Shown here: piece after piece, positions 12,205 to 24,022 of the stretch
How positions within the stretch are numbered: position 1 is the stretch's first letter
How the letters are laid out: every line of letters begins with the position of its first letter
NCBI RefSeq assembly: GCF_048564905.1
Contig: NC_132996.1
Coordinates: 8,494,001 to 8,558,000, forward strand
Source of the DNA: Vicugna pacos
Taxonomy: Eukaryota > Chordata > Mammalia > Artiodactyla > Camelidae
Direction of reading: 5' to 3'
Length of the DNA stretch: 64,000 nt
Made by a program: the position numbers and the translations under genes
The notes under the pieces: generated by a model
Database searches by the model: none
Seen by the model: only the letters and a program-made list of their open reading frames with translations
What the model was told of the DNA's origin: nothing

Positions 12205-12578
12205 GAATAGAGGAATGAAGTATGATAAACTTCCACACTCCCAAATCTTAATAGGTTAACACAATAGGAGTTTATATCTCACACATGTTTTAGCCCCATA
12301 TAGATGAGACAGTCCTCTTCCTTCTTGTACCTATGCCACCTGGAACACAGGACTTCAAGGCAGCCACAGAAGGAAAGGGCTAGAGAACTGTGGGGTGTTC
12401 AAGTAGTCAGGCTTAGCAGAACTTGCCTTATACATTGGATCTGCTCACATGCCAATATAATATCACTTCAATATTGATCTGAATCTAATTACATGGGAGG
12501 TTTGGGAATGTGGTCTCTATGCCCGAGAGGGAGATGTGGTGTGGAGAACACCTAACATTGTTTCTTCCAAAAAAAAAA
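12205..12578. repeat. Old unclassified interspersed repeat, possibly LTR-derived
   Basis: The chain gtttatatctcacacatg (12271), acttcaaggcagcc, gatctgctcacatgcc, ctaattacatgggagg (12485), and gggaatgtggtctctatg followed by ccgagagggagatgtgg resembles a known old mammalian repeat that ends '...tcacatggccac...gggaggctgggaaatgtagtc'. I cannot name its family. An A-run (12570-12582) follows. Confidence 0.4.
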
Positions 12579-13044
12579 AAGAAGTTAAACAGTTTAAATG
12601 TTGCTGATACTAAAATGGATGAATTAGGTACATTTTTTTATAAGACTAACATGGTGAAGAATAAAAAATGTAGTCTAAACACAAGAAATTTCTTTTTCGT
12701 GTGTTCTTGCAAATAAAGAGCCTTATTGCTCTACATAGGGTTATCATACCATAAGGGTAATTTAGTAAAAACATTTATAAGTAACTTTGAGCATAATTAA
12801 AGTAGTGTCAAGGTATTTATATAAGGATTAAAGGAAAGCTGGAAAGATCAAATTAGCAGAAGTAATAAACTGAAAATATTTCTGAGACTAATCATTTTTA
12901 AAACAATTTTCAAGAACGTTATGGACATGTGCAATAGGTATAAAATGATATTCAAAAAATAAATCAATGTTAATAGGTTAATTCAGAGTCAAACAGATAC
13001 GCATTTTCCCATCCTTCATCCTTACCTTTGTGTATATACATATT

Positions 13045-13078
13045 TGTGTGTGTGTATATATATATATATATATAATAT
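13045..13078. repeat. TG/TA microsatellite
   Basis: gtgtgtgtg followed by a pure TA run. Simple repeat. Confidence 0.9.
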
Positions 13079-15612
13079 ATTTTAAATAACATTGTAAGGT
13101 TTTCTATAGAAAGCAAATTATTTTTAATGAAATTTAATATAGTTTAATGTAATCGATATTGAATATTAAACATATTTATATAAATTAGTGTTTTTTTCTT
13201 CTTGTGACAAATTTTTGACCCCAAAGAAGAATACATTTTAAGATATATTTTTATCCTTAAAAGTGAAAATTATAGATGATCACACTAAGATCTGTCAGGA
13301 GTGTGAGTGATTTGGCACTCATATTCTTCTGGAAGAATATGTTTATATACACAAGTTTTTGGAATACAATATGGTAACATTACCATTCAATTGTATCATA
13401 AATTCTGCCTACCAATCTAGCCTATAGATTTAAAACACATATGTAAAGCAGTACACACTTGGTTTCACTGGCAATAAAAACAATAATAATTGACTTTATT
13501 ATTAAAATCTCAGTAAATTTTACTATGTATATACTGTAGTATTGTTAGGTAGGAAAAGGAAGTTATGGGGAAACACATATAGCAGCAGATGATTTTTTTT
13601 ATAAATAAGTCAATACAAATATATTTGTATGTATGCAGGATTAAAATTGTATGCTCATGATAAAAATTGTGGGGGGGTGTCATTGTATCAGACTTTTAAT
13701 ATCCACTCCTCTGACAGGGCTGAGGCTTGTGGGGGAGAAAGATGAAATGTAGAAAAAAATGCAACATCACTGTAACAAATAGTATTTTATCTAGTGAGAA
13801 TGTGATACAAATTCCTATCAAATGTATTGCTTGTAATATATAGAATATGGTTAAGAACACTGTCTGAAATTTTACATGAACAAATGAACATTTACTTTGT
13901 TAGGTGACTGGGAGGTAGGAAGTATAGGTCTTGAGATTCTGTTACTTTAATAGATTTTCAGCAATCAATATTTTTTTAAAGAATAAGTCGAATATTCATT
14001 AAAACTTTTACATTATGATGTGTGGTTAAAATTTTTCATTTTGGTGGTTTTTGTACATGCTAAGGTTGAAAAACTTAACATTTTACCTAGTATCTACTCT
14101 TTGAAATACAGGTCTCGTGGATTATACCCAGCACAGTTGTTTAACACTAGATCAGAAACCATGGTAAAGATGAGGAGGTAAGAATTTGGCTTTTCATGAA
14201 CCTTTCAAAATTCTGACCCCCTCTATCCCCAAATCAAACCTGTCAGAATTGTTGCCTTCTTTGGGGCTTTTTTAATATTCTGGTGGTAAATCTGTCAAAA
14301 TCCAGTTTTTCTGATTCTTATGAATTTGCTGGCGACATTTCCCCAAGCATCTATCTCTGAGTTACGTTAGACCACAAACCACAGATATTTGAATTCTGAG
14401 TGAAATACAGCGTTTTTGAGTAATCTAGTAACTTTTTTCAGCTAGAGTCTATCACACTGAAACACACACAGTGAGAAATCTAAAGCAGTCAGACTGTCAC
14501 AATCTACCCCTCCCTCTAGAAGCACTTTCTGCTTCTAAATTCTTTCATGTCGGTGGCATGGCCCCTGAAATACGAGACTTGAAGCGGACAATGACCTTGT
14601 GTGCTCCTGCTCAAAGAGAGCTTGCTTCTTTGTAAATCTTGGTACTAAGAAATGCTAGAATGCCTGTCCCCTGTAATTCACACTGCAAAAGGATTGTCTG
14701 TGCCTACAGGTGCCTCTGAGTTTTCAGCCTGCCTCACATAGTGCATTTTCAAAGGCCAGCTGCCTTCTACCAAGGCTTTGACGAAGGCTTTGAAGGAGGG
14801 CTCTCAGAAACAGCCTGGGAGTAATTTCCAGAAATCTCTGTTGGTTACTGGCTGAAATAAACAATCTGATTTCTCATGTTTAAGCTGATAGTTTTTAGAA
14901 AACAACTAGTTATTTAACCTATCCAAATATTTGGTTAAAAAGGGTGCTAACAAAATGAAGTGCACTTAGATTCTTCTAAAAATTGTGACTTATATTTCCT
15001 GAGTACACATCTTCAACTCAACAAACAGGTTTTGAGCTCAGACATGGCATTATACAGTGTGCAGGAAACAGCCTAATCCTTGAAAAGTTTAGACGCTGGG
15101 AAAGAATACATTATTGATGAGTACTCATGCTTTATAATATTAAGGTTTATCTGTACTGAGCCTTCTCACGTATTTAAGAGGCTTCTGCCAGGATAACTCC
15201 ATGGAATGAATTTAGGTGAATAATACAATTCTACATCGTGCCCTGATTTCCACATACACACGCACACATGTGTGCTCTCACATGCATAAATATACGTTGA
15301 GTTTTACAAATAGATGATTGTTCAAAGGAACAGAAGCAGGAGAAAAGACAAATAGGCCTTTAAAAATCTAATTTCAAATATTGAGAATTAAACATTTTTA
15401 ACTGAGATAATCATTTTATTTATTACCACCAAATATCAGCCCCAATATCTGATAAACTAACTGAAGGAAAAAAACGATTTGGTTCTTTCAACGTTCACTC
15501 ATACAATCCACGTTTCCCAGGAGCGCAAGAACTTGACACAAAGTGACACATAGCAACTGCATCCAAGTTCAAAGTTAGAGGGACAAGAAGTTGACTTAAA
15601 GACAGAAATGGT

Positions 15613-15639
15613 AAAAAAAAAAAAAAAAAAAAAAAAAAG
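15613..15639. repeat. Poly(A) run
   Basis: Uninterrupted A run of about 27 bases. The upstream sequence does not resemble a SINE or LINE 3' end that I know, so its origin as a retroposon tail is unproven. Confidence 0.9.
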
Positions 15640-16838
15640 ACTAAGTGATTCTGTCCTTAATTTTTATTTTTCTTCCCTGAAAAAAATCTCATATGAGCTT
15701 TTATATCATTAGGCAATTGAGATTGAAAAGTATCTACTTAAGGTAATTATGTCTTGAATTCTAATTTATCTCTTTGTGATCAGTTTAAATGTGGCAAATT
15801 GACTGAGTGCAAAGGATTAATGCAAGTGAAGCAGCAGTCATTCTTTTTTATGTACTGCACACAATTTGGACCAATTTTACTGCAGCCCTATGAGAAGAAT
15901 TTCATCTAGGAAGTAACTGAAAAGAGTAATCCATTTAAAAATAATGAGCAGGAGGTTAGTGGCTTTTCATCCCACACTCAAACTCTTGTTTAAACTAGTT
16001 TGAAATCTAGATTTAAAGAGAAAAGTACAAAAAGTAGTCTCATCTATTAAAATGAAAATCTTCTGGCCAGTCCCCACAGTTCACCTACCACATAACTACA
16101 CATATCTCCCTTGGTACTTCTTTTATATGATTAACTACCTTTTTTTTTTTTTTAATATTGAACTCTGCTGTTACAGAGTGCAACTTATCTGAGGACTCCT
16201 CTCTTCTTCGATATTATGTTAAACTGTCAGGTATGAGCTATCCATTTTCTTTGATTGGTTTCTATCCATCTTTTTGCACATTACATACCAGCACGCAGCA
16301 CAGCAGACTGACAGACATGCCATTTGAGGATCATCGTAACTTTGAAAATGGTAACTATCATTTCTATTTCTAGTCTAAAAAGGTCCAGAGCCTAGGTTGC
16401 ACTGATGCAAAACAAAAGGAGTTACCAAAATATAACTATATTCTGTTCTGAAGAGGAATTTCACATTTATTAAAAGCAGAAGTGAAATTTATCAGAGAGA
16501 ATCCTGGTTAGTCTCAGGGCAAGTCGCGAGGTATCCCCTGACATAAAGTAGTGTACCAAAGCCCTGCTGAAGCTCATCATCCCTGCGGTGAGCAATTGTA
16601 TTGTTTTCCCTTTTGAAACACATTTAAGCTCCCTTCTCCTAGTGCTCAGGGAATGAGGGGTCTCTTTTTTCTCTCCCTCTGCCTCCCACTGCCTGGAGAA
16701 AGGAGTTCTGAGATCTGGGCTACAAGGTAAGAGATGAAGGTGAGGGCATGAGAATCACTGGGAGTGGAGGCAGGACATCCGTTTTGTACAGATCTCCTGC
16801 CATTCCTTCCATCTGTAACAATTAGGCCAGAAAAAAAA

Positions 16839-16870
16839 AAAAAAAAGAAGAAGAAGAAAGAAAAGAAAAG
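16839..16870. repeat. A-rich/GAA tract
   Basis: A run followed by gaagaagaag and gaaaagaaaag units, immediately upstream of an L1 fragment. Simple repeat. Confidence 0.9.
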
Positions 16871-17868
16871 AAATAGATGTCCAAACTGGAAAGAAATAAG
16901 TTAAAAATTTCCCTACTTGAAGATGACATGATAGTATATATAGAAAATTCTAAAGACTCCATCAAAAAATTTTCAGACTAATCAACAAATTCTGCAAAGT
17001 TGCAGTGCAAAAGGTCAACATACAAAAATCAGTTTGGAATTTGCAGATACTAGCTACTATAATATAAAGTAGATAAAAAGCAAGATCCTCCTGTACAACA
17101 TAGGAAACTATTTTCAATACCTTGTAATAGCCTATGGTAAAAAAGAATATGAAAGGAATATATATATGTATAACTGAATCACTATACTGTGCATGAGAAA
17201 TTAGCACAACATTGTAAACCAACTATACATCAGTTAAAAAAAAGGTAGGTTTCTCACAGTAGCAATGAACCATCCAAAAAAAAGGAATTAATAGAAGAAT
17301 TCTACTTATATTGTCATTGAAAAGAATAAAATGATAATCAAGAAATAAAATCAATCAAGGATTTGAAAGACTTGTATATTGTAATACTCATGATGGAATT
17401 GAAGATGACACAATAAATGGAAAGATATCTTGTGTGCACAGATTAGAATAATTAATATTGTCAAAATATTCATACTATCCATAGTGATCTTGAGATTCAA
17501 TGCAATCCCTATAAAAATTCCAAAGGCATTTTTAACAGAAATAGAAAATTACTCCCAAAATTTGCATGGAACCATAAAAGAGCCCAAAAGGTAGTGCAAT
17601 CTTGAGAAAGAAAAACAAAACAAAACGAAAGGCCTGACATTTCCTAATTTCAAATTATATTACCAAATTATATAAGAAACTCATATAACTCATTGGCTAA
17701 ATTAATAATAACCTGATTTAAAAATGAGCAAAGAAGCTGAATAGATATTTTTCAAAGGGCCAAAAGGTATAAAAGTGCTGAGCATCATTAATCATCACGG
17801 AAGTGAAATCAAATCCAGAAGATATTACCTGTTAGGCTGTCTATTATCTGAATGTCAAAAGGTAACAA
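16871..17868 (+). mobile_element. Old L1 ORF2 fragment, split by a younger L1 tail
   Basis: Host L1 in sense orientation. 16895-17034 carries aaaaatttccctacttgaag, atgacatgatagtatatata and gaaaattctaaagactccat, from the reverse transcriptase/thumb part of L1 ORF2. The reading resumes at about 17244 with caatgaaccatcc, gatttgaaagacttgta and gattcaatgcaatccctata (17495-17514), then fatally gapped sequence, and ends with aaaaatgagcaaagaagctg and agcatcattaatcatcacgg. Consensus L1 is continuous across 17035-17243, so the intervening piece is an insertion. About 50 to 100 bp near 17640-17700 do not follow the consensus, which suggests an internal deletion. Not coding. Confidence 0.85.
17036..17243 (+). 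mobile_element. Young L1 3' end nested in older L1
   Basis: Starts gcagatactagctactataa and runs through a block resembling 'cacagggaactatattcaatacc', then gtaatagcctatggt, gtataactgaatcactata and acaacattgtaaaccaacta, ending in an A run at 17236-17243. This is the cetartiodactyl L1 3' UTR, 5'-truncated to about 205 bp. Both flanks hold a degraded version of the same host words (near atcagttt and ggtttct), compatible with an eroded target-site duplication. Confidence 0.85.
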
Positions 17869-18800
17869 GAATATGATGTGATCTTGTACACAGAAAATCC
17901 TAAGGAAGGTAAACACACACATACACACAAATTATTAGAATTAATGAGTTCAACAAGGTTGCAGAACTCAAAATCAGTAAACAGCATTAAATTATATATC
18001 TATACACCAACAATTAACAGCCAAAATTAAATTAAGGAAAAATGACATTTATAAAAATGTCAAAAAGTATAAACTATTTCCTAACAGAAGTTCAAGACTA
18101 TATCCAGAAAGAAAAATAAGTCACTGATAGAAGTTAAAGAAGACTTGAATAAATGGTGAATTATTCTGTTTATAATTGAAACTTAATATTGTGAATGTAG
18201 CAATACTCCTGAAATTCATCTACATACTTAATAGATTCCCTATAAACATTTTGCGGAGATTGACAAGCTGATAATTAAATAAAATGGAAGTGCAGAATAA
18301 CCAAATCTTGAAAAAGAAGAACCAAGCTGGAGGACTTCTAATTCTCAGTTTTCAAAGTTACTACAAAGCTATAGTAATCAAGATTGTGGTACTGGAGAAT
18401 GAACAGACATACAGATGAAAGACGGAATACAATTGAGAATATAGAAATAAACCCTCACATTTAGGATCAATTGATTTTTGATAAGTATCCAAAGGCAATT
18501 CAATGGGGAAATCAGATACTCTTTAAACTAATGGTAGGACAAATGAGTGTCCACATAGAAAAAGAGTGGACTAGGACCCTTGCTTCCCACTGTATACAAA
18601 AATTGACTCAAAGTGGATCATAGGCCTGAATGTAAGAGCTAAAACTACATGTTATAGAAGAAAATAAAAGTAAATCTTTGTGACCCTGGATTAATGAAAT
18701 GGTCTTAGATATGACAGAAAAAGTACAAAATCCAAAAGAAAAGCTAGATAAATTGGACTTCCTTAAAATTAAAATATTTTAGGAAATTAAAAACAATGGA
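17869..18800 (+). mobile_element. Second old L1 ORF2 fragment
   Basis: Begins gatgtgatcttgtacacaga and repeats an ORF2 region upstream of the point where the previous fragment ended, so it is a separate L1 copy. It continues with gttcaacaaggttgcagaac, gaagaaccaagctggaggac (18319), tacaaagctatagtaatcaa (18362), aattgactcaaagtggatca (18600) and aattggacttccttaaaatt (18751). Block order is that of L1M-type ORF2 from the RT domain toward the C-terminus. Many indels; no open frame. Confidence 0.8.
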
Positions 18801-19454
18801 AGAAAGAACACAGTCAGATATCACATTGATCACAGTGAAGAAAAAAGATGTACAACTCTTCGCAAATAAGTGAAAAGAGTAATGTATAGTCACTTTATTG
18901 ACTTTCTTTATATACTCTACTTAACCTATTCTAATTAGCCCTTTTCCCAAATCCTCCACTTCCAATTTCCCTCTTCTGTGTCACCATCTACAATCTATAT
19001 TGTTAAAATCAACAACCCTTCCTTACTGTTTATCTCGCTTGACTTCACAGCATAATTCCGCAATTTTGATCCTCTCTGCTTACTTAAAACAATTTAACTC
19101 AGGACCTACATAATGACACACTCTTCAGTTTCTAACTGTATTTACAGGAGATGCCTCAGTCCTTCTTTTATTGACCCCCTTACATAGCCTTGTAAATCCT
19201 TAAGGGACAAACCCCAGTCCTAGGTTCTCACTTTGAAACTAGAGTGCACATTTTTCCACTCTTTTAAAAATCTTCAGTGATATCTTTTGCCAGTTTCTTA
19301 CACTTTTTCAAACATAAACTTTGACCTGGCCCAGGGAAGACTCTGCTAGGACCTATTTGTAGCAGTAAGGTCCTTTCATGATGATTTATGACATTTTCTT
19401 AAATGTCATAATCTGAGGCTAAACCTAATAGATAAAATCTGCTAAAGTTTTTAA
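18801..19454. other. Unassigned DNA
   Basis: C/T-rich plus strand between two L1 clusters. No repeat family or gene recognised. Confidence 0.45.
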
Positions 19455-20244
19455 TCTTTTTTTTATTGAAGTCTAGTCAGTTTAAAATGTTATATCAATT
19501 TCTGTCATACAGCATAATATTTCAGTCATACATAAACATACATATATTCCTTTTCATACTCTTTTTCACCATAGGTTACTACAAGGTATTGAATATAGTT
19601 CCCTGTGCTATACAGTAGAAACTTGTTTATCTACTTTATATATAGTAGTTAGATCTGCAAATTTTAAACTCCTAATTTATTGCTTCCCACCCCCTTTCAC
19701 CCCAGTAACCATAAGTTTGTTTTCTATGTCTGTGAATCTGTTTCTGTTTTGTACATTTTTTTGTCTATTTTTTTAAGATTTCATATATAAGTGACATTAT
19801 ATGGTATTTTTCTTTCTCTTTTTGGCTTACTCCACTTAGAATGATGATCTCCAGGTCAATCTATGTTGTTGCCAATGACATTATTTTATTATTTTGTATG
19901 GCTGAGTAGTATTCCATTATATATATGTATATATATATAAGCAAGATATATATATATACGTATGTATATATATATATATACACATATGGTGAGGGCACTT
20001 TTCCTCTTCTGCCACTCCCTCCATGAGGGACAAGTCCTGCCCTGATTTCCTTTTTCATTTTTTTTTCCTGCTACCTGGTTTTGTGAGGATTTTCCTTCTA
20101 TTTCTGATTGTAAGAGCTATTCTCTGAACATAGTAGGTATTGTTTGAGAATTGCTCCATATGTAGATGTAGTTTTTGATGTATTCATGGGAGGAGGGTGA
20201 GCTCCGTGTCCTTCTACTTCGCCATCTTGGCAAGCTCCTCTATG
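19455..20244 (-). mobile_element. Internally deleted mini-L1 with both ends, minus strand
   Basis: On the plus strand: T run (complement of the poly-A tail), tattgaagtctagtcagttt, gttccctgtgctatacagta and ttctatgtctgtgaatctgt, then the ORF2 3' words ggcttactccactta and gctgagtagtattccatta. The sequence then enters a TA microsatellite (19918-19985). From 19986 to 20244 it is the complement of an L1 5' head: on the minus strand it starts gaggagcttgccaagatgg and continues with cgaagtagaagga, the classic L1 5' opening. About 260 bp of head are joined to about 460 bp of tail, with ORF1 and most of ORF2 missing. A weak duplication (atctt on both sides) may be the target site. Confidence 0.8.
19918..19985. 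repeat. TA-rich microsatellite at the L1 junction
   Basis: Repeated ta and tg dinucleotides with one interruption (agcaag near 19940). The consensus L1 has a short TA run at this point of ORF2, which probably seeded the expansion. Confidence 0.9.
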
Positions 20245-21534
20245 ATCTTGTGATTAATAAACCCATTCAAATCTTGGTAGTATGTCAGAGTACATACACT
20301 GAGAGAGCATATTAAAAACAAACAAATTTACTCACATTTGGGGTTAAAAATAAAATATTTACCTATATAGATATTTTGATATCCACATGTATTATGGTTA
20401 CTATCCATGAGAAATTATCAAATTGCATCAATTATATCTGTTTTCATAACTGAAAAAGTGTGTACTGATATATTGGTAAAATATATACTGATGTATATTT
20501 TTTGTTCAAAGCTATTTTTCCTAAATTATTGATATTTTAAAAGCTTTGATTAAATTGAATTAAAAATAAAGTCATATGAAATTATTATCTCTTTTACTCT
20601 CAGAATATGTAAAAAAAATTTATTACTTTTATGACTTTAGTTAATGTTATACAATACCCCCATTGTTTAAATCACATATTGCAAACTGACATCCTGGATA
20701 TTGGTTGCTGCCAAGTCTTTTCATATTAAAATTTTTACATGCATTTAGCATTCAACTCCAGACATCATATGCAAATTCAGACTGTGATTTCTTGACTAAT
20801 AAGCACACAAAATGAATAATATGTTATTAAACTGATCATTTTCAAAGACCAATGTTCTTAATTTTAACTAGTTGCTCATTTTCACCCAGATGGTTAGTTT
20901 GATGTTACACATGCAGGGGATTTTTATATAAGTTGTATTTATTTCAGGAAACTTGGCAAAGAAAGGAGTTATTTTTGGCAGTTTATACTCAACATGCAAC
21001 ATGTTCAACATGCTTAATAAATAATATCACCAAATATGCCTGGATCTATTTAAAACACCGCATTATTTGAGGATAAAGTAAGCCTTATAAATCTTACAGT
21101 CTTAAAAAAGTAAGCACAAGACATTATTATTTTCTAAGGCAGCATTATTTCCTAATGTAGAAACAGTTACTGAATACGATATATATTGTGTTCTATATCA
21201 TAAATTTTCTTTAAAACTATATTCTATCAATAGTATGCTCAATTTTATGATTATGTCTGTGCCTGATGAATAAAAACTAATCTGTATGGCTATTTAGTGT
21301 TATTTGAAATGGTAGCAATTCAACTATCCAATACATTTAATTAGCAATACATCCATTTGATTAAATGAGTTTGAATTTAAAAATTAGTGTTCTCAATAAT
21401 TTCATTGGCCAATATATATTATTAGGATATGGTCTGATATTTACAGCAAACTACGTTAATAAATTGTATAAATAAGTATAAGAAGAGTCATTAGATTTAG
21501 GCCAGTACTTAAATTTTTACAATACGATAACCAA
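20245..21534. other. Unassigned AT-rich DNA
   Basis: Strongly AT-rich sequence with no recognised repeat or gene. Confidence 0.5.
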
Positions 21535-21660
21535 GACCAAGAGACGTTCTAACACCTGCCCAGGTCACAAAGCTGGTTATTAACTGAAGTGAGTTTGGCA
21601 TTCAAGATCTTTGCCATACTTCTGGGTACCCATCAGTTATGCTATTCTTCTCTGTGTCTG
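21535..21660 (-). repeat. MIR SINE, minus orientation
   Basis: Contains acacctgcccaggtcacaaa followed by gctggttattaactgaagtg and tttggcattcaagatctttg, the complement-strand MIR core 'cttgcccaaggtcacacagctagtaagtggcagagctgggattcgaaccc'. Diverged. Confidence 0.7.
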
Positions 21661-22229
21661 CCTTACAACTAATCTGTTAGGTTGAAAGATTTCTCCAAAA
21701 ATGTGCTAACATACACCACTCTCTCAAAAGTACTCTTTCATTGCTATTACCAGCATTACTGTTTTAGATATGGTGCATCTTTTGGCTTTGGAGATAATAA
21801 AATCAAGGTTGAAACTTAGATAATTTTATTTGTTCATAAAGCTTATGTAGCATCAGAGAATAGGTTAGGTATGTACTTTGCCAAATTAAAGGTGGTGCAT
21901 TTTGAGCTATGTATGTGCAATAGCTCTCTCCTAACTCACTACACTCTTACAGTCAGCAATATATCTGAAAACCACAAATATTTGTTCTTCTCTTGTTTAT
22001 CATCAATAGGTCAGAAAAATAACAGTTAAAAATTTAAAGATTTTAATACAAAGTGGGGATAATTAATCTCCAGGTAGGTTTATTTAACAGATAAAGAAGT
22101 CAAAACAACAGAATTCCCTAATCTCAAAGACAACGAGAAATTCCCATAGAAACCAACCTCAACACTTTCATCATAGTGACCAACAAGATCCCTCTGATGT
22201 GGTAGTCACTCATCTTGCCACCTTTACTT
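21661..22229. other. Unassigned DNA
   Basis: AT-rich, no recognised element. Confidence 0.45.
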
Positions 22230-22590
22230 CACACCACAGTCCAGCTTTCTCACCCAGCTCCTACCACAAGATCAGCCTTTACCTCCTGAGAAGCATCAAA
22301 TTTGTCCTACTTAGAAAGTTTATTTTCTTTTGTTTTTTCTTTGCCTTTCACACAGATAAATCCTGTTTATCCTTTGGCAGTCAGCTTAAATGTCATTTCC
22401 ACAGGAAGTTTTAACCTAAATTAAACCTTCTTGTTATAATATTGCATATCAGCATGTGCATTTCCTTTAATACGGAAATTTGTTCATATATATCATTTAT
22501 CCATATAATCATTATTTAATGTTTGTTTTTCACATGGACTGTAAGCACCATGATGGCAGGTTTTGCATTTAATAAACAGCATGCTTCTAA
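22230..22590 (+). repeat. L2 LINE 3' fragment
   Basis: Seen in order: cagtcagcttaaatgtcatt (22379), tccacaggaagttttaacct, a 'cttatcatattgta'-like zone, and atggactgtaagcaccatga with tggcaggttttgcat (22533-22568). These are the 'cagctcaaatgtcacctcctccaggaagcc ... gactgtaagctccttgagggcaggg' landmarks of L2. No coding capacity. Confidence 0.75.
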
Positions 22591-23727
22591 TTTTTGCTGT
22601 TCTAAGTGATAAACTATGATTAGATCTAATAATGGAATCCATGGCTTATTTCTATTACTTCCTTCTCTTCTTAATATAAAAAGTTTTTTCCAATGCTTCG
22701 ATCTAGTCTACCTTTTTAGTAAAACTGTGCCATAATGTCTGTTTTTGAATATATGCCTCTGATCATATCAATGTCTTCTGAAATAAATCACTTCACACAG
22801 TATCAATAAAGTAACAATTAGATCATTCTCATTTGTATCTCATTAACTATATGTAGAATAATTGTACATTATATTTTAAATAGAAAGTAATGTTTGAATA
22901 CTTTAATGTATGGATACTTTCTGTTATGGGAAGATACTCCCTTTTGATTCCTGGGAAGATTCTGTTTTTTGATTGACTCCATTGCAACTGTATGCTGTTG
23001 AGGAGTTAATCAAACTAGGCATAGACAGATGTCCAGAAACGTGTTAACGTGTCATATTCTTCCGGAAATGTTTGTCACATAGAATATCTCTAAAAACAAT
23101 GGGATGTTTGACATTGTAACAATATGCTAGAAATAGCAGGAAAAACATTTCACTTTTATTGAAGCTAGGTTCATTTTTTACAATAGCAAATTGGCAGGGG
23201 GAAAAAAGCGAGTTGCTTACAGCCTATTTGCAATTCCTTCTGCCCTTTTATTAAGTGAGACAAAACTTCTGCATGTCACTTCTTTAAAATATATTATTCA
23301 AAAAATTAGGATAGTTCTTTAATATTTTTCAAAAGTATGAAAGAAGAAAAGTCACTTGCCAACTTCATCAGAAAGCAGTCTTGATTGAAGATGAAGGAAT
23401 ATAATTAGCAATTTATTCATGAGTATTTCCTGCCTCTTAAAAAAAAGATTGCCTTTAATTTTGCAAAATATGTAAGGTCTTTGGTAAAGACACCCTCAGT
23501 CAGGTGTGGATGCTTTTTTGAATTTCTTTAAGCACTAGTATTGTCTGCATTATGGTGCCCAACATGAACTAAGAGAATTCGATGTCAACATTATTACCCA
23601 CCAAAAGCCATGAAGTACTTTTTGGATTTATGCAAATGATCTAGTATGAAAAAGTTGTCCAAGGGGGAAGAAATTGGGGGTAGGGGTTTAGGGAAACTAT
23701 CAAAATACATATATAATTAAGTTTTAC
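22591..23727. other. Unassigned AT-rich DNA
   Basis: No gene or repeat family recognised. Confidence 0.5.
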
Positions 23728-24022
23728 TGACCTGAAACAAATAGACTACCAGATATTTTTCCATCAAAGATGGGTTTATTCAAGATAGCAGAGAATAACA
23801 GTTATGGTCTGCAACCAAGGTGAGCCACCTGTCCATCCCTGCACAGCCAAGAAAGGTGAAAGCTTGCGAAGAAAGGAAAAGGAATTTGGAAGTCTATAGC
23901 AAACACAGAGTCTATGGCTTTTCTTTGGCTGAGTTCTTGCTAGGAAAGAGGTGAGGTCTTTCTTCTTGTTGGACTCTGCTGTCATTGCAGGGACAGAGAG
24001 CTCCCCCTTCTGTTTGCCCAAC
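23728..24022 (-). mobile_element. LTR-like repeat, copy A
   Basis: On the minus strand it runs from gttgggcaaacagaa to a polyadenylation-signal zone aataaacccatc (complement at 23766-23777) and ends ...tctatttgtttcaggtca, with CA at the end (complement of TG at 23728). It is homologous to 51411-51722 in the opposite orientation: shared landmarks include gagtccaacaagaag, aagactcag-like/aactcag, and aaaagccatagactctgtg. The AATAAA signal followed by about 50 bp to a CA end is typical of the R-U5 end of an LTR. Family not recognised. An 81-codon frame spans it, with a related frame in the other copy. Confidence 0.65.

Larger units (their letters stand above)
12579..16838. other. Unassigned DNA, repeat-poor
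   Basis: About 4.2 kb with no transposon that I recognise. It contains a short TG/TA microsatellite (13045-13078), a run of 27 A at 15613-15639 and a T run at 16140-16153. The part from 14450 to 14860 is less AT-rich. The 71-codon frame at 16158-16373 has no recognisable motif. Repeat-poor noncoding stretches like this sometimes hold conserved elements, which only cross-species alignment could show. Confidence 0.5.

Noticed and set aside
15613-15639. Poly(A) run as the tail of a processed pseudogene or SINE
   Set aside because: The upstream 150 bp match no gene or SINE that I recognise, and no flanking duplication is visible.
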